From the NCBI RefSeq assembly GCF_039631295.1, contig NZ_JBDIVE010000002.1, forward strand, positions 310,001 to 374,000: a DNA stretch of 64,000 nucleotides, given 5' to 3'. Origin of the DNA: Viridibacterium sediminicola (lineage in GTDB: Bacteria > Pseudomonadota > Gammaproteobacteria > Burkholderiales > Rhodocyclaceae). This document shows, piece by piece, positions 1 through 6,800 of this stretch (positions are counted from its first letter, which is position 1; each line of letters opens with the position of its first letter). The translations under genes were made by a program, and so were the position numbers. Under the pieces are notes generated by a model that was given only the letters and a program-made list of their open reading frames with translations, made no database searches and was not told the DNA's origin.

Positions 1-303
1 GTGCTGGGCGCTCGCGTGCTGCAGGGCAACGGGCGCGGGTACTACCGGCACGAGATGACCGACGATGACCACGCCGAACTGCTGGCCGCCCTGCGCGAGT
101 TGAAGGGCATGGTCATCGTGACTGGCTACGCTAGCGACCTGTACGCTGACGCGCTGGCAGGCTGGCGCGTGGAATCAACGCCGTCGCGCATATCCGCTAC
201 GCGCGGGACGGCGCTGCGCACTGAAATGCTGTGGATGAACAAGGCCTGCGAGAAATCGCTAGAAAGCATGCATGGCGGGCTGTTCGACACGGCTAAAGCT
301 TGA
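1..303 (+). CDS. DNA adenine methylase (D12 class), C-terminal fragment
   Basis: The 100 residues visible resemble the C-terminal part of phage and plasmid D12-class N6-adenine DNA methyltransferases, which methylate adenine in duplex DNA using S-adenosylmethionine. Recognisable pieces are YYRHEMTDDDHAELLAAL near residue 15, then KGMVIVTGYASDLY and the late LWMN segment. The catalytic DPPY motif would lie upstream of the window, so the gene is incomplete at its 5' side. It ends at an attC-like element. Similar genes occur in phages and as integron cassettes, so context does not decide its origin. The family call rests on remembered similarity. Confidence 0.6.
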   Translation: MLGARVLQGNGRGYYRHEMTDDDHAELLAALRELKGMVIVTGYASDLYADALAGWRVESTPSRISATRGTALRTEMLWMNKACEKSLESMHGGLFDTAKA

Positions 304-336
304 GCGCAGCGGATCGGCTCGACTGCAGAGTTAGAA
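292..336 (+). repeat. attC-like element 1 (degenerate left box)
   Basis: The element spans the stop of the methylase fragment. The left end GGCTAAAG departs from RYYYAAC. The right end is CTCGACTGCAGAGTTAGAA, whose GTTAGAA (330-336) fits the GTTRRRY pattern except at the last base. The same CTCGAYTGCARAGTT core recurs near 2,920 and 3,570. Confidence 0.5.
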
Positions 337-383
337 GGCTATGGATTCACGGCAACGAATTTTGACGCGAAAAAATGGCTGTA

Positions 384-429
384 CGTTAACCACAAACCAG
401 GGCGGTCCCTCTCGACGGAATTATTGGGC
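384..429 (+). repeat. attC-like element 2 (degenerate)
   Basis: The core GCGGTCCCTCTCGACGGAAT (402-421) is shared with the elements at 874-929 and, with one change, 3190-3286. The right box reads ATTGGGC (423-429) instead of GTTGGGC. Between element 1 and this one there are only about 50 bases, with a possible very short ORF from an ATG at 341. I see no convincing gene there. Confidence 0.45.
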
Positions 430-449
430 TGGCGAAACAAAAGGTAAAC

Positions 450-659
450 ATGAAAACAAATGAACAGCTTGTTCGCGAGTGCAACGAACTCGCTGACACG
501 TTTGCACAAATGCACAACCACATGTCACGGCCTGCGTTCAAATATTACGAGGCCACGCACCCGCAAGAGGCTGGGTTTTGGAACATGGCCGTGGCCGCCT
601 ACGATCATATTGAAGGCTCTGACGTTGAGGCTGCGCTAGACGAAATCTATGACATCTAA
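450..659 (+). CDS. Small acidic hypothetical protein (cassette ORF)
   Basis: This encodes 69 residues with no family I recognise. It is acidic and probably helical (ending AALDEIYDI), and has no signal peptide or membrane segment. An AAAGG ribosome-binding site lies 6 bases before the ATG, which is 21 bases after the right box of the preceding repeat. The TAA stop lies inside the ATCTAAC left box of the next attC-like element. That arrangement is the one seen in integron cassettes. Function unknown. Confidence 0.6.
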   Translation: MKTNEQLVRECNELADTFAQMHNHMSRPAFKYYEATHPQEAGFWNMAVAAYDHIEGSDVEAALDEIYDI

Positions 660-701
660 CGCTGGCGTGAGGGGCGGCTGAAGTCCCGCTCGACGTAGAA
701 G
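654..701 (+). repeat. attC-like element 3
   Basis: The left box ATCTAAC (654-660) is a perfect RYYYAAC and contains the stop codon of the preceding ORF. The central part GTGAGGGGCGGC pairs imperfectly with AGTCCCGCTCGAC. The right end CGACGTAGAAGCC lacks a full GTTRRRY box and looks decayed by a small deletion. Confidence 0.5.
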
Positions 702-718
702 CCAGGGGGAATGAGAGC

Positions 719-1174
719 ATGATCAAAAATGCCAAAAACATCATCTGGGTTTGCGGCTGGTTTCTGGCTGGGACTTATTTCGCAGTAGCGGCCATCGGTG
801 GATCGCATACAGCCAGCGCAATGGCCCTGATTTGCGGCTACATCGCAGGACGGACGAACACATTACTTATACACCCCGACATGAGGGGCCGCAGCTTGTC
901 TGCGGTCCCTCTCGACGGAATTGTCAGAGCACACTCAACCGAGATAAGGAAAAATATGGAATACAAGTTTGTATCAGAAGGAAGCGGCACGAAATTGGAA
1001 GAGTCCGTAAATGAACTTATGGCGACAGGATGGGCGCCCATCGGCGGTGTGTCAGTGGCAGTGCTGCGCAGCACTTGGAAGAATGACCGCAACGGCCATG
1101 AGGAGAGCGAAACCGAGTGGGTGTATGCGCAAGCGATGACGCGGACGCCCCGGCACCGCAGCCAGGAGCAATGA
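719..1174 (+). CDS. Membrane ORF fused in frame through an attC-like element to a DUF1737-like protein
   Basis: One open frame of 151 residues starts with a hydrophobic region (about residues 7-50, two likely membrane helices with WVCGWFLAGTYFAVAAIGG) and runs without a stop through the repeat at 874-929, where the DNA is read as LSAVPLDGIVR. It then enters the complete DUF1737-like ORF that has its own start at 956. The likely history is a membrane-protein cassette whose stop/left box decayed, fusing it to the next cassette. Whether the fusion is made is unknown. The internal start has the better ribosome-binding site. Confidence 0.45.
   Translation: MIKNAKNIIWVCGWFLAGTYFAVAAIGGSHTASAMALICGYIAGRTNTLLIHPDMRGRSLSAVPLDGIVRAHSTEIRKNMEYKFVSEGSGTKLEESVNELMATGWAPIGGVSVAVLRSTWKNDRNGHEESETEWVYAQAMTRTPRHRSQEQ
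874..929 (+). repeat. attC-like element 4, translated in frame
   Basis: A near-perfect stem is formed by GAGGGGCCGCAG and CTGCGGTCCCTC around the loop CTTGT, followed by TCGACGGAATTGTCAGAG. The right box GTCAGAG (923-929) differs from GTTRRRY at two positions and the left box is lost (CCCCGAC). The next ORF starts 27 bases downstream. Confidence 0.55.
956..1174 (+). CDS. DUF1737-like small protein
   Basis: From the ATG at 956 (AAGGA, 6 bases upstream) 72 residues are encoded. The pattern YKFVSEGSGTKLEESVNELM, then GWAPIGGVSVAV and a late YAQAMTR, fits DUF1737, a small domain whose members share a GW.P.GGVSV core and a terminal AQAM motif. The biochemical role of the family is unknown. The stop overlaps the ATG of the next gene (ATGA), suggesting translational coupling. 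The reading frame is also open upstream. Confidence 0.6.
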   Translation: MEYKFVSEGSGTKLEESVNELMATGWAPIGGVSVAVLRSTWKNDRNGHEESETEWVYAQAMTRTPRHRSQEQ

Positions 1175-1440
1175 ACATGGAAACGACCATGAAAGCATTT
1201 GAGCTTGACGATTGCGGAACCGTCTACGCAGCGGACTCTGCCGAAGATGCCGCCATGATTTATATCGAAGATACCGGCGAGCAGCCGCCGGAAGGCTTCC
1301 CTCGCGAATTGAGCGATGCAGAGCTTGACTATCCGCGACCGGAAATTGACGAGGGCGAAAGGCCTACGGGGCGCTTGACGACGTTGCGCGCCTGGCTTGC
1401 AGAAACGAAAACCAAGGGCCTACTGGCGTGCGAATACTGA
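1171..1440 (+). CDS. Acidic hypothetical protein with SDAELDYPRPEIDE motif
   Basis: This encodes about 89 residues (87 from the second ATG at 1177). The start at 1171 overlaps the previous stop and has AGGAG just upstream. The protein resembles a small acidic family of phages and beta-/gammaproteobacterial mobile elements with a shared middle segment SDAELDYPRPEIDEGERPTG and a C-terminal LRAWLAE segment. I recall no known function. No attC-like element separates it from its upstream neighbour, so the two may have entered as one unit. Confidence 0.55.
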   Translation: MNMETTMKAFELDDCGTVYAADSAEDAAMIYIEDTGEQPPEGFPRELSDAELDYPRPEIDEGERPTGRLTTLRAWLAETKTKGLLACEY

Positions 1441-1477
1441 AGACGACGCCGAACACCGCAAGCCAAGGAGACTGACC

Positions 1478-1717
1478 ATGTGCCAATGCACGCCAGGAAT
1501 AAAAAGCCCGTTCTGCGGCAAGCCAGGATGTGAGTGGCCGCAGCCGCCGCCGGCAACTGAAGAAGAAGCTGGGATCGAGCAAGCGAGGGCGAAAGCGCAC
1601 GAACTTGCAACAGCAGCAGAGCGAGCTTGGTATGCGTACGCCGCGCTGCTCGTTGGACCCGATAGGACGCGGGCATTCGATGTGTACGAGAACCTGCGGA
1701 ACGCCCGCCGGGTGTGA
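1478..1717 (+). CDS. Small Cys-rich protein (MCQCTPGIKSPFCGKPGCEW type)
   Basis: This encodes 79 residues after a strong AAGGAG site. The N-terminus carries CQC, FCGKPGC and a following W, a short cysteine motif common at the start of small phage and plasmid proteins and perhaps metal-binding. The remainder (EQARAKAHELATAAERAWYA) is a probable single helix. The stop sits beside the attC-like element at 1719. Function unknown. Confidence 0.55.
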   Translation: MCQCTPGIKSPFCGKPGCEWPQPPPATEEEAGIEQARAKAHELATAAERAWYAYAALLVGPDRTRAFDVYENLRNARRV

Positions 1718-1718
1718 C

Positions 1719-1771
1719 GCCGAACACCTCTATGAGCGGCGGCACTCCGTCCGCTTGATGAACTGTTGGGC
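1719..1771 (+). repeat. attC-like element 5
   Basis: The left box GCCGAAC (1719-1725) has one mismatch to RYYYAAC. The right box GTTGGGC (1765-1771) is perfect. The centre GAGCGGCGGCACTCCGTCCGC is partly self-complementary. The next ORF begins 25 bases after the right box. Confidence 0.6.
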
Positions 1772-1795
1772 GGCAGCCGCCCGGAGAGGACTGAG

Positions 1796-2305
1796 ATGCC
1801 GATTTACCACTACCACGCAATAAAACAGGTCCGCATCGGCGAGGTGACAAACCTAGACGGGATCGCTGCGCTTCAAAGCCCGGTGCTGACGATGGAAGAT
1901 TACAAGGCACTGAAGAAGTTGATTGCTGATGTTGATGGCGGTGGCATCGGCGGGCCTGACGGGCTGACCATTTGCAGCCTGACACTGCTTACGCCCAGCA
2001 CCCAAGGTGAACAGCAATTTCTGAGAGGACAACCAACGCTGACAGACCAAGAACTGCAGAGTCTGCGCAACCTGGGCAACGAGGCCGAGGCTGCAGCGGA
2101 TGAGATTGCGCGGTTGACGGCTGCGCTGAGGAAGGCAAACGAACAAGCCGAAAGGTTTGAGCGTGGCTGGTACTTGCGCGGCGATGTGCTGGAGCAGGCG
2201 CGCGGCGCGCTGCAGAAGACGATGGTTGTGTGGGGCGGAACCTGCGCATGGCACGCCGACGTGAAGGCTGCGATTGCGGCCATTGATGCAGGCTTGAAGG
2301 CCTAA
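1796..2305 (+). CDS. Hypothetical protein with coiled-coil C-terminal half
   Basis: This encodes 169 residues. The start is the ATG after GAGAGGACTGAG. The first half is unrecognised (MPIYHYHAIKQVRIGEV). The second half (about residues 90-150) is a heptad-rich helix, EAEAAADEIARLTAALRKAN, ending in a small region with one Cys and one Trp. No catalytic motif is apparent. The TAA stop lies within the GCCTAAC left box of the next element, as expected for a cassette ORF. Function unknown. Confidence 0.55.
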   Translation: MPIYHYHAIKQVRIGEVTNLDGIAALQSPVLTMEDYKALKKLIADVDGGGIGGPDGLTICSLTLLTPSTQGEQQFLRGQPTLTDQELQSLRNLGNEAEAAADEIARLTAALRKANEQAERFERGWYLRGDVLEQARGALQKTMVVWGGTCAWHADVKAAIAAIDAGLKA

Positions 2306-2357
2306 CGTCTAGCTTCAGCGGCGGCCATTGGCCGTCCGTTGCAAGCGCGGGTCAGGC
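2300..2357 (+). repeat. attC-like element 6 (best conserved)
   Basis: The left box GCCTAAC (2300-2306) is perfect. The centre is a hairpin, GCGGCGGCCATTGGCCGTCCG, flanked by GCTTCAGC and GTTGCAAGC, which pair imperfectly as the L boxes of attC sites do. The right box GTCAGGC (2351-2357) has one mismatch. The next ATG is 22 bases downstream. Confidence 0.65.
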
Positions 2358-2378
2358 ATCAACTGACAGGAGCAGCGA

Positions 2379-2870
2379 ATGCAAGTAGACACGAAAGCGG
2401 CGCGAGAGTTTTCCGAAGGCGGCGACCGCTACACGGGCGCAGAGGTGCGGCTGTTGGTGCATAACCTGTGCGACGAAGTGGACAGGCTGCGCGCACAACT
2501 TGAGGCGGTGGGCGTGCGCTACGTACACGCCAGTGAGGTGACGGGCGCCCAGCGCCTTGCGGTTCTAGGCAGCCCGCTTTACGCACTTGGCGACGCCGTG
2601 CTGGTGTGGGCCAATCAGGGCGACCTATGCGCGGTTGGGCTGGCCATGGAGCCACGACACCCCAGCATGGAGCCGTTTAAGTGCCCAATATGCGGCAGCT
2701 GTTATTTCGGGCCGCTGTGGGAAGGTGCTGAATACGTAGGCCGTTTCTGCAAAGGCTGGCCAAGCGGTTGGGACCGAAGCTACGACCCGTGCCGAGGAAA
2801 GTACGAAGAACTGTTCGGCCGGCCCAACGCGGAAGTGAGGGGCCGCCCTCACGACACTAAACAGGAGTGA
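2379..2870 (+). CDS. Hypothetical protein with CPICG zinc-knuckle-like motif
   Basis: This encodes 163 residues from an ATG with AGGAG 8 bases upstream. An N-terminal helical part (RLLVHNLCDEVDRLRAQLE) is followed by a segment with MEPFKCPICGSCYFGP and later FCKGWPSGWDRSYDPC, which could bind a zinc ion through four cysteines. The gene overlaps the attC-like element that starts at 2822. The last 15 or so residues are therefore repeat-encoded. Function unknown. Confidence 0.5.
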   Translation: MQVDTKAAREFSEGGDRYTGAEVRLLVHNLCDEVDRLRAQLEAVGVRYVHASEVTGAQRLAVLGSPLYALGDAVLVWANQGDLCAVGLAMEPRHPSMEPFKCPICGSCYFGPLWEGAEYVGRFCKGWPSGWDRSYDPCRGKYEELFGRPNAEVRGRPHDTKQE

Positions 2871-2939
2871 CGGACATGGATCAACAACCGAACACAGAAG
2901 CGCAGCAGGAGGCGGTCCCGCTCGATTGCAGAGTTGAGC
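2822..2939 (+). repeat. attC-like element 7 (both boxes perfect)
   Basis: The left box GCCCAAC (2822-2828) and right box GTTGAGC (2933-2939) both fit RYYYAAC and GTTRRRY exactly. GTGAGGGGCCGCC near the left pairs with GGCGGTCCCGCTC near the right. At 118 bp it is longer than the other elements and contains a ribosome-binding site and ATG (2876) for the next ORF. Confidence 0.65.
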
Positions 2940-3202
2940 GGCGGGCTCCGAAGCGCGCTGACGCGAGACCGCGCAAGTGGTTCGTCAACGAATACTTTGG
3001 GCGCATCACGCAGCGCGCGGTGAACGGCTGGGATGAGATTCACCAGCGGACTTCAGGAACGCATTACTTTGACACATGGGAGCAAGCATACGCCCAACTG
3101 AAGGAAAGGACGGCCAAGAGGCTGAAGCGGGCCAAAGCCGAACTGCCGGCCGCGAAGCGTGCTGTTGAGAGGGTGGCGAACCTGAAGCCGCCCAACACGT
3201 GA
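2876..3202 (+). CDS. Basic hypothetical protein starting inside an attC-like element
   Basis: This encodes 108 residues from ATG 2876, which has AGGAG 8 bases upstream. The first 20 residues (EAQQEAVPLDCRVE) are the translated repeat, and the gene-specific part starts around RKWFVNEYFG. It includes DEIHQRTSGTHYFDTWEQAY and a lysine/arginine-rich helix, KERTAKRLKRAKAELPAAK. Possibly nucleic-acid binding because of its charge, but no family is recognised. The stop lies just after the GCCCAAC left box of the following repeat. Confidence 0.5.
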   Translation: MDQQPNTEAQQEAVPLDCRVERRAPKRADARPRKWFVNEYFGRITQRAVNGWDEIHQRTSGTHYFDTWEQAYAQLKERTAKRLKRAKAELPAAKRAVERVANLKPPNT

Positions 3203-3286
3203 CGTGAGGGGCCGCCGGAGCGCGTAGCGCGGAGGGAACCCACAAGCACAGCTTGTGGGCGGTCCTTCTCGACGGAATTGTTAGAA
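3190..3286 (+). repeat. attC-like element 8 with internal hairpins
   Basis: The left box GCCCAAC (3190-3196) is perfect and the right box is GTTAGAA (3280-3286). The outer arms GTGAGGGGCCGCC and GGCGGTCCTTCTCGAC pair. Inside lies a perfect 9-bp hairpin, CCCACAAGC with GCTTGTGGG. The next start codon is 21 bases after the right box. Confidence 0.65.
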
Positions 3287-3306
3287 CGGATTACAAGGAG
3301 AGATTT

Positions 3307-3504
3307 ATGCAATGGACTGTAGCTAGATTCCCGGCTGGAAACTGGACAACAGGCGGGAAGCCGACAGACCCAGAATACGCTGAATGCGAGGTTTTCGTGG
3401 TTGAGGCACCAAACCGCGACGCGGCGACAAAGAAGGCGCAAGCAAAACGCTACAGGACGCGTCGTGCTGCTGGACTGTTGCCGGATAAATGCAGCAAGTT
3501 CTAA
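3307..3504 (+). CDS. Small basic hypothetical protein (cassette ORF)
   Basis: This encodes 65 residues after a strong AAGGAG site (7 bases). The N-terminus WTVARFPAGNWTTGGK is followed by EYAECEVFVVEAPNRDAATK, a pattern like short alpha/beta proteins of phages, and by a basic tail with KAQAKRYRTRR. The TAA stop falls in the TTCTAAC left box of the next repeat. Function unknown. Confidence 0.55.
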   Translation: MQWTVARFPAGNWTTGGKPTDPEYAECEVFVVEAPNRDAATKKAQAKRYRTRRAAGLLPDKCSKF

Positions 3505-3586
3505 CGTGGAAGAGAGGGGCAGATGAGCGAAGCGAATGAACCGAAAGCGCAGCTTGAGGCTGTCCCGCTCGACTGCAAAGTTAGGG
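3499..3586 (+). repeat. attC-like element 9
   Basis: The left box TTCTAAC (3499-3505) and right box GTTAGGG (3580-3586) each miss one position of consensus. The core GAGGCTGTCCCGCTCGACTG matches element 7. The start codon and N-terminus of the following ORF lie inside the element. Confidence 0.55.
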
Positions 3587-3786
3587 ACGGGTTTATCCCT
3601 GTGTCCGACAAGTGGCCCGGTTACTCCGAAGAAGTTCTTTTTCTCTTGGTGGATGGAACGCAGTCAATCGGTGCGTCGGGTGACAACGGGGTTTACTTTG
3701 TAGAGTGGGGCGGGAAGTGTGAGCCTCACGCGAGTGTTGTTGCGTGGAAGAGCCTGACGCCTAACAACATTTCGCAATCGAATTGA
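3523..3786 (+). CDS. DUF551-like small protein starting inside an attC-like element
   Basis: This encodes 87 residues. The first 20 (AQLEAVPLDCKVR) come from translating the repeat. The rest, GFIPVSDKWPGYSEEVLFLL through to HASVVAWKSL, resembles DUF551, a short domain of phage and bacterial proteins that begins with a W/F.P.S..P motif and ends with a V..W..L motif. No function is established. It is the last ORF of the + strand array. Its C-terminus overlaps a truncated attC left end. Confidence 0.55.
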   Translation: MSEANEPKAQLEAVPLDCKVRDGFIPVSDKWPGYSEEVLFLLVDGTQSIGASGDNGVYFVEWGGKCEPHASVVAWKSLTPNNISQSN

Positions 3787-3790
3787 CGAA
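3759..3790 (+). repeat. Truncated attC-like left end at the phage junction
   Basis: A perfect GCCTAAC (3759-3765) begins another element, but no GTTRRRY box or paired arm follows before the converging phage gene at 3858. The array therefore stops abruptly here. The 70 bases between hold no gene that I can see. Confidence 0.45.
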
Positions 3791-3857
3791 TAAACCCGGA
3801 TCTACGCTGTGCGTGAAAGCCCCCTCGCCGACTCCGGCACTGGGGCTCTCTCATCCG

Positions 3858-6800
3858 TCAGGCAACGGCCAGACTATCGGTCGATTTCATGGCAGAACTC
3901 GTATAGGCATTCACGGCGCGCTCGAACAGGGATTCCAGCTCTGCGTCGCCCGCAATCCGTGCGTACGCGGCCTCCAGCTGGTCAGCCAGCTCCGGCGCCA
4001 ACATGTCGGGTACCGTGCCATCAATGACGGACTGAAACAGGGCGCGGTCGACGGCGTGCGGGTCGGTTGCAGAGCCTTCCACGCGCCCATCGTTCACCGG
4101 CTGCGGCACGGGCTGCGGCTCTACAGGCTGCGTATTTGCACGCTCGGCCCACAGCCTTGAAAGCTCCGCTGCATGGGACTCTGCTTCGCCCGTGTTTTCG
4201 CTCAAGTACCGAAGTACCGCCGGGGAGCGAGACTCAGCAACCGAATCGGGCGAGAAGTCACCCTGAGAAACCCATGTCTTTTCGTCATCAAGCTGACGCC
4301 GAATTGCCTCCATCTTCTCATCATCGTCGCCTTGATCGCCCTCGCTGCCATTGATTTCAGCCAGCGTTTTCGGTGTCCAGTGCAGATCCAGCTCGGCGCC
4401 AGCAGCCACAATCTCAGCGATGCTGATGTAGCCCAGTTTCGCCACCTGGATCTTCGCCAGGCCAAAGGCTTGCTCTGTTCCGTCCCCCTCGGAATCGAGC
4501 TCGGTAATCCAGAAGTCCGAACCGCCGGTGAAGTAGTGCAGGTAGGCCAGGGCCTGATCGCCCTTGCCGTCCTGTCCATAGGATCGGGGCATGGTCTTGA
4601 TCAGCTCGGCCAGCTCAACAAACTTGTCCTTGAACCACTGCCCTTCTTCGCCGCGCGTGGCGGTGCCCATCACGCTCATCTGCGCCTTGCTCAGGAAGGG
4701 GCGAAGCGCCTTGATCGCGGCGAGCACATCATCTTGATTGGCGGGCTGCTTGCCCTCCGGGTTCAGCTCGGCAATCAGCGCCAGCAGCTTTTCGGCCTCG
4801 CCATCCTCAAAGCCCGGATCAACCTTGATTTCCTGGATCATGCCATTGCCGACGACGCCGGCCTTCTCGCGGATGAAGTCGGCGTAGCGCTCAAACTGGG
4901 CGCTCGGCACGGCGGGCGCCGGCGACTCATCATCAAGAACCTCGGGTGCCTCTCCTTCGATGAACAGATTGAACACCATCGGCCCCTCATCTGCGGAATC
5001 GAACACATTGACAGACTCGTCTTGCTGTCCTACATTCAGATCGCCGGGATTCTTGGAATTGTCATTCAAGGGCGATGACGGCACTTCAGCGGCGCTTGAG
5101 GAATCAAGCGCCGTTGTCCTTTCTGCTGCCGCATCCCGGTTAATCATGAAGTCGTAGTACAGCGTGCCGTCCCGATCCTCTGCGATCACCACAGACACGC
5201 GCAGCGGGGCCGCCTCAAGCATCACCGTCGTGGCCAACCGGTAGTAAGTCGCGACGCCGGGCTTTTTGTCCAGCTTGTGATTGTCCTCGCGGTACTCCAA
5301 CACGGCCGAGCCGATCATTTCCTTGATCGCCGGAATCAGCTTCAGCTTGCGCGGGTCTGCCGAAAACGCCAGCGTCTCCTTGATGCTGCGGCGGCGAATT
5401 TCGACCTCGCGGCCGATTGCCGGGCACGGAACCATATCGCCACGCATTCCGTACAGCAGCGCCTTGGCGGCCTCACGCAGCGCCTTCTTCCCCTCGGGCG
5501 TATCAGGGAAGTCGCCGAGTTCAGTGCCAGTCAGCGACGCAATAGGCGCGGAGGTGTCGCTAATCATCTGATCCCGCTTGCCGATAAGCCACTCAGCGTA
5601 GTCCATACCCACCTTGCCGACCTTCTTTTCCTCAAGCATGTAGCCCTCGGAGTTTTCCAGAGTGCGGCGGCCTCCGTACTCACCAATGAAGCGACCTTCC
5701 GCAACCAAGTCAGCCACCAACTCGTACATGCGCTTCCCGCTTGCGTACATCGTCATCAGTGCAGCGCGGGCTTTTTCTGCAACGGCAGGGCTGTAGCCCT
5801 TATAGGCCACGAACTCAGCGAACCGCTCGACAATCGCTGCCTTCGCGGCCCTGTCAGCTTCTTCGGCAGCGTCCGCTTCGGCAATGCGCTTTTTTCGCTC
5901 TTCGTCTTGGCGGATCAGGAATTCAGCCTCATTGATCGCAGCCTCACGGCTATCCACGATTGAATCCCCGCCAATCTGGCGCTCACCGCGCTGCTCGCGC
6001 TCCATGTTCTCCGGCGTCTGCACCGTCCAGCGGGTTTTTACCGTGCCATCAGCATCCTTGACATTGCGGATACTGATCTGCAGGCCCATGTGACGGAATG
6101 GAGATTGATCTTCTGCCACGGCAGGCGGAGCAACCAGATCCTTGATTGCCTGCGCGATCTGCACCGGGTCGCTGGGAGCCGATTCCTCCCTGCCACCACC
6201 GGCCATGATCAGCACATTGCCGGCCTGATCGACGCGAATGCTCAAGGCGCTGCCTGAGTAGTTGGCCGCGATCAGCTCGAAACCTTCGGTCGCGCCGACC
6301 TGCCATTCCTCGCGGGTCGCGCCCAGTTCAGACAGGGCGGTTTCAACCGCCACCTTGGCAGCGTCGGCAAGGGTCGGCTGCGCGTCTTTCCATGCGCGAT
6401 AGGCGGCAATGCCCTTGTCCGTCCATTCGACCTGCGAAGTGGAAGGGCGGCGCACCCAGCCCTGTACAGCAGCTTGATTGATGGTCGCGTTGATTGCTTC
6501 ATCGCTCCACCACGCTGACCAGCCGCGAGTCTTGTCCATTGCGGCGGCGACTTCCTCAATGCTGACTTCAGCTGCGGCCTTGTCCTTGGCAGCCTGGCGG
6601 TCGACCGCCTCCTGCTGAGCAACTTCCAGCTCATGCTGCGCGCTGGCCAGCTCTGTTTCCAGTGCGGCAACCTCGCTTTTCAGGCTAGCGATGTTCTCCA
6701 TGCGCGCGGCGCGGTTCGCGTTCGCGCGAGCAAAAGCGGCGCTGTTCTTCTCTGCCAGCTTCAGCACTCGGCGCGCGACTTCGCGGACATTGAGCTCTTG

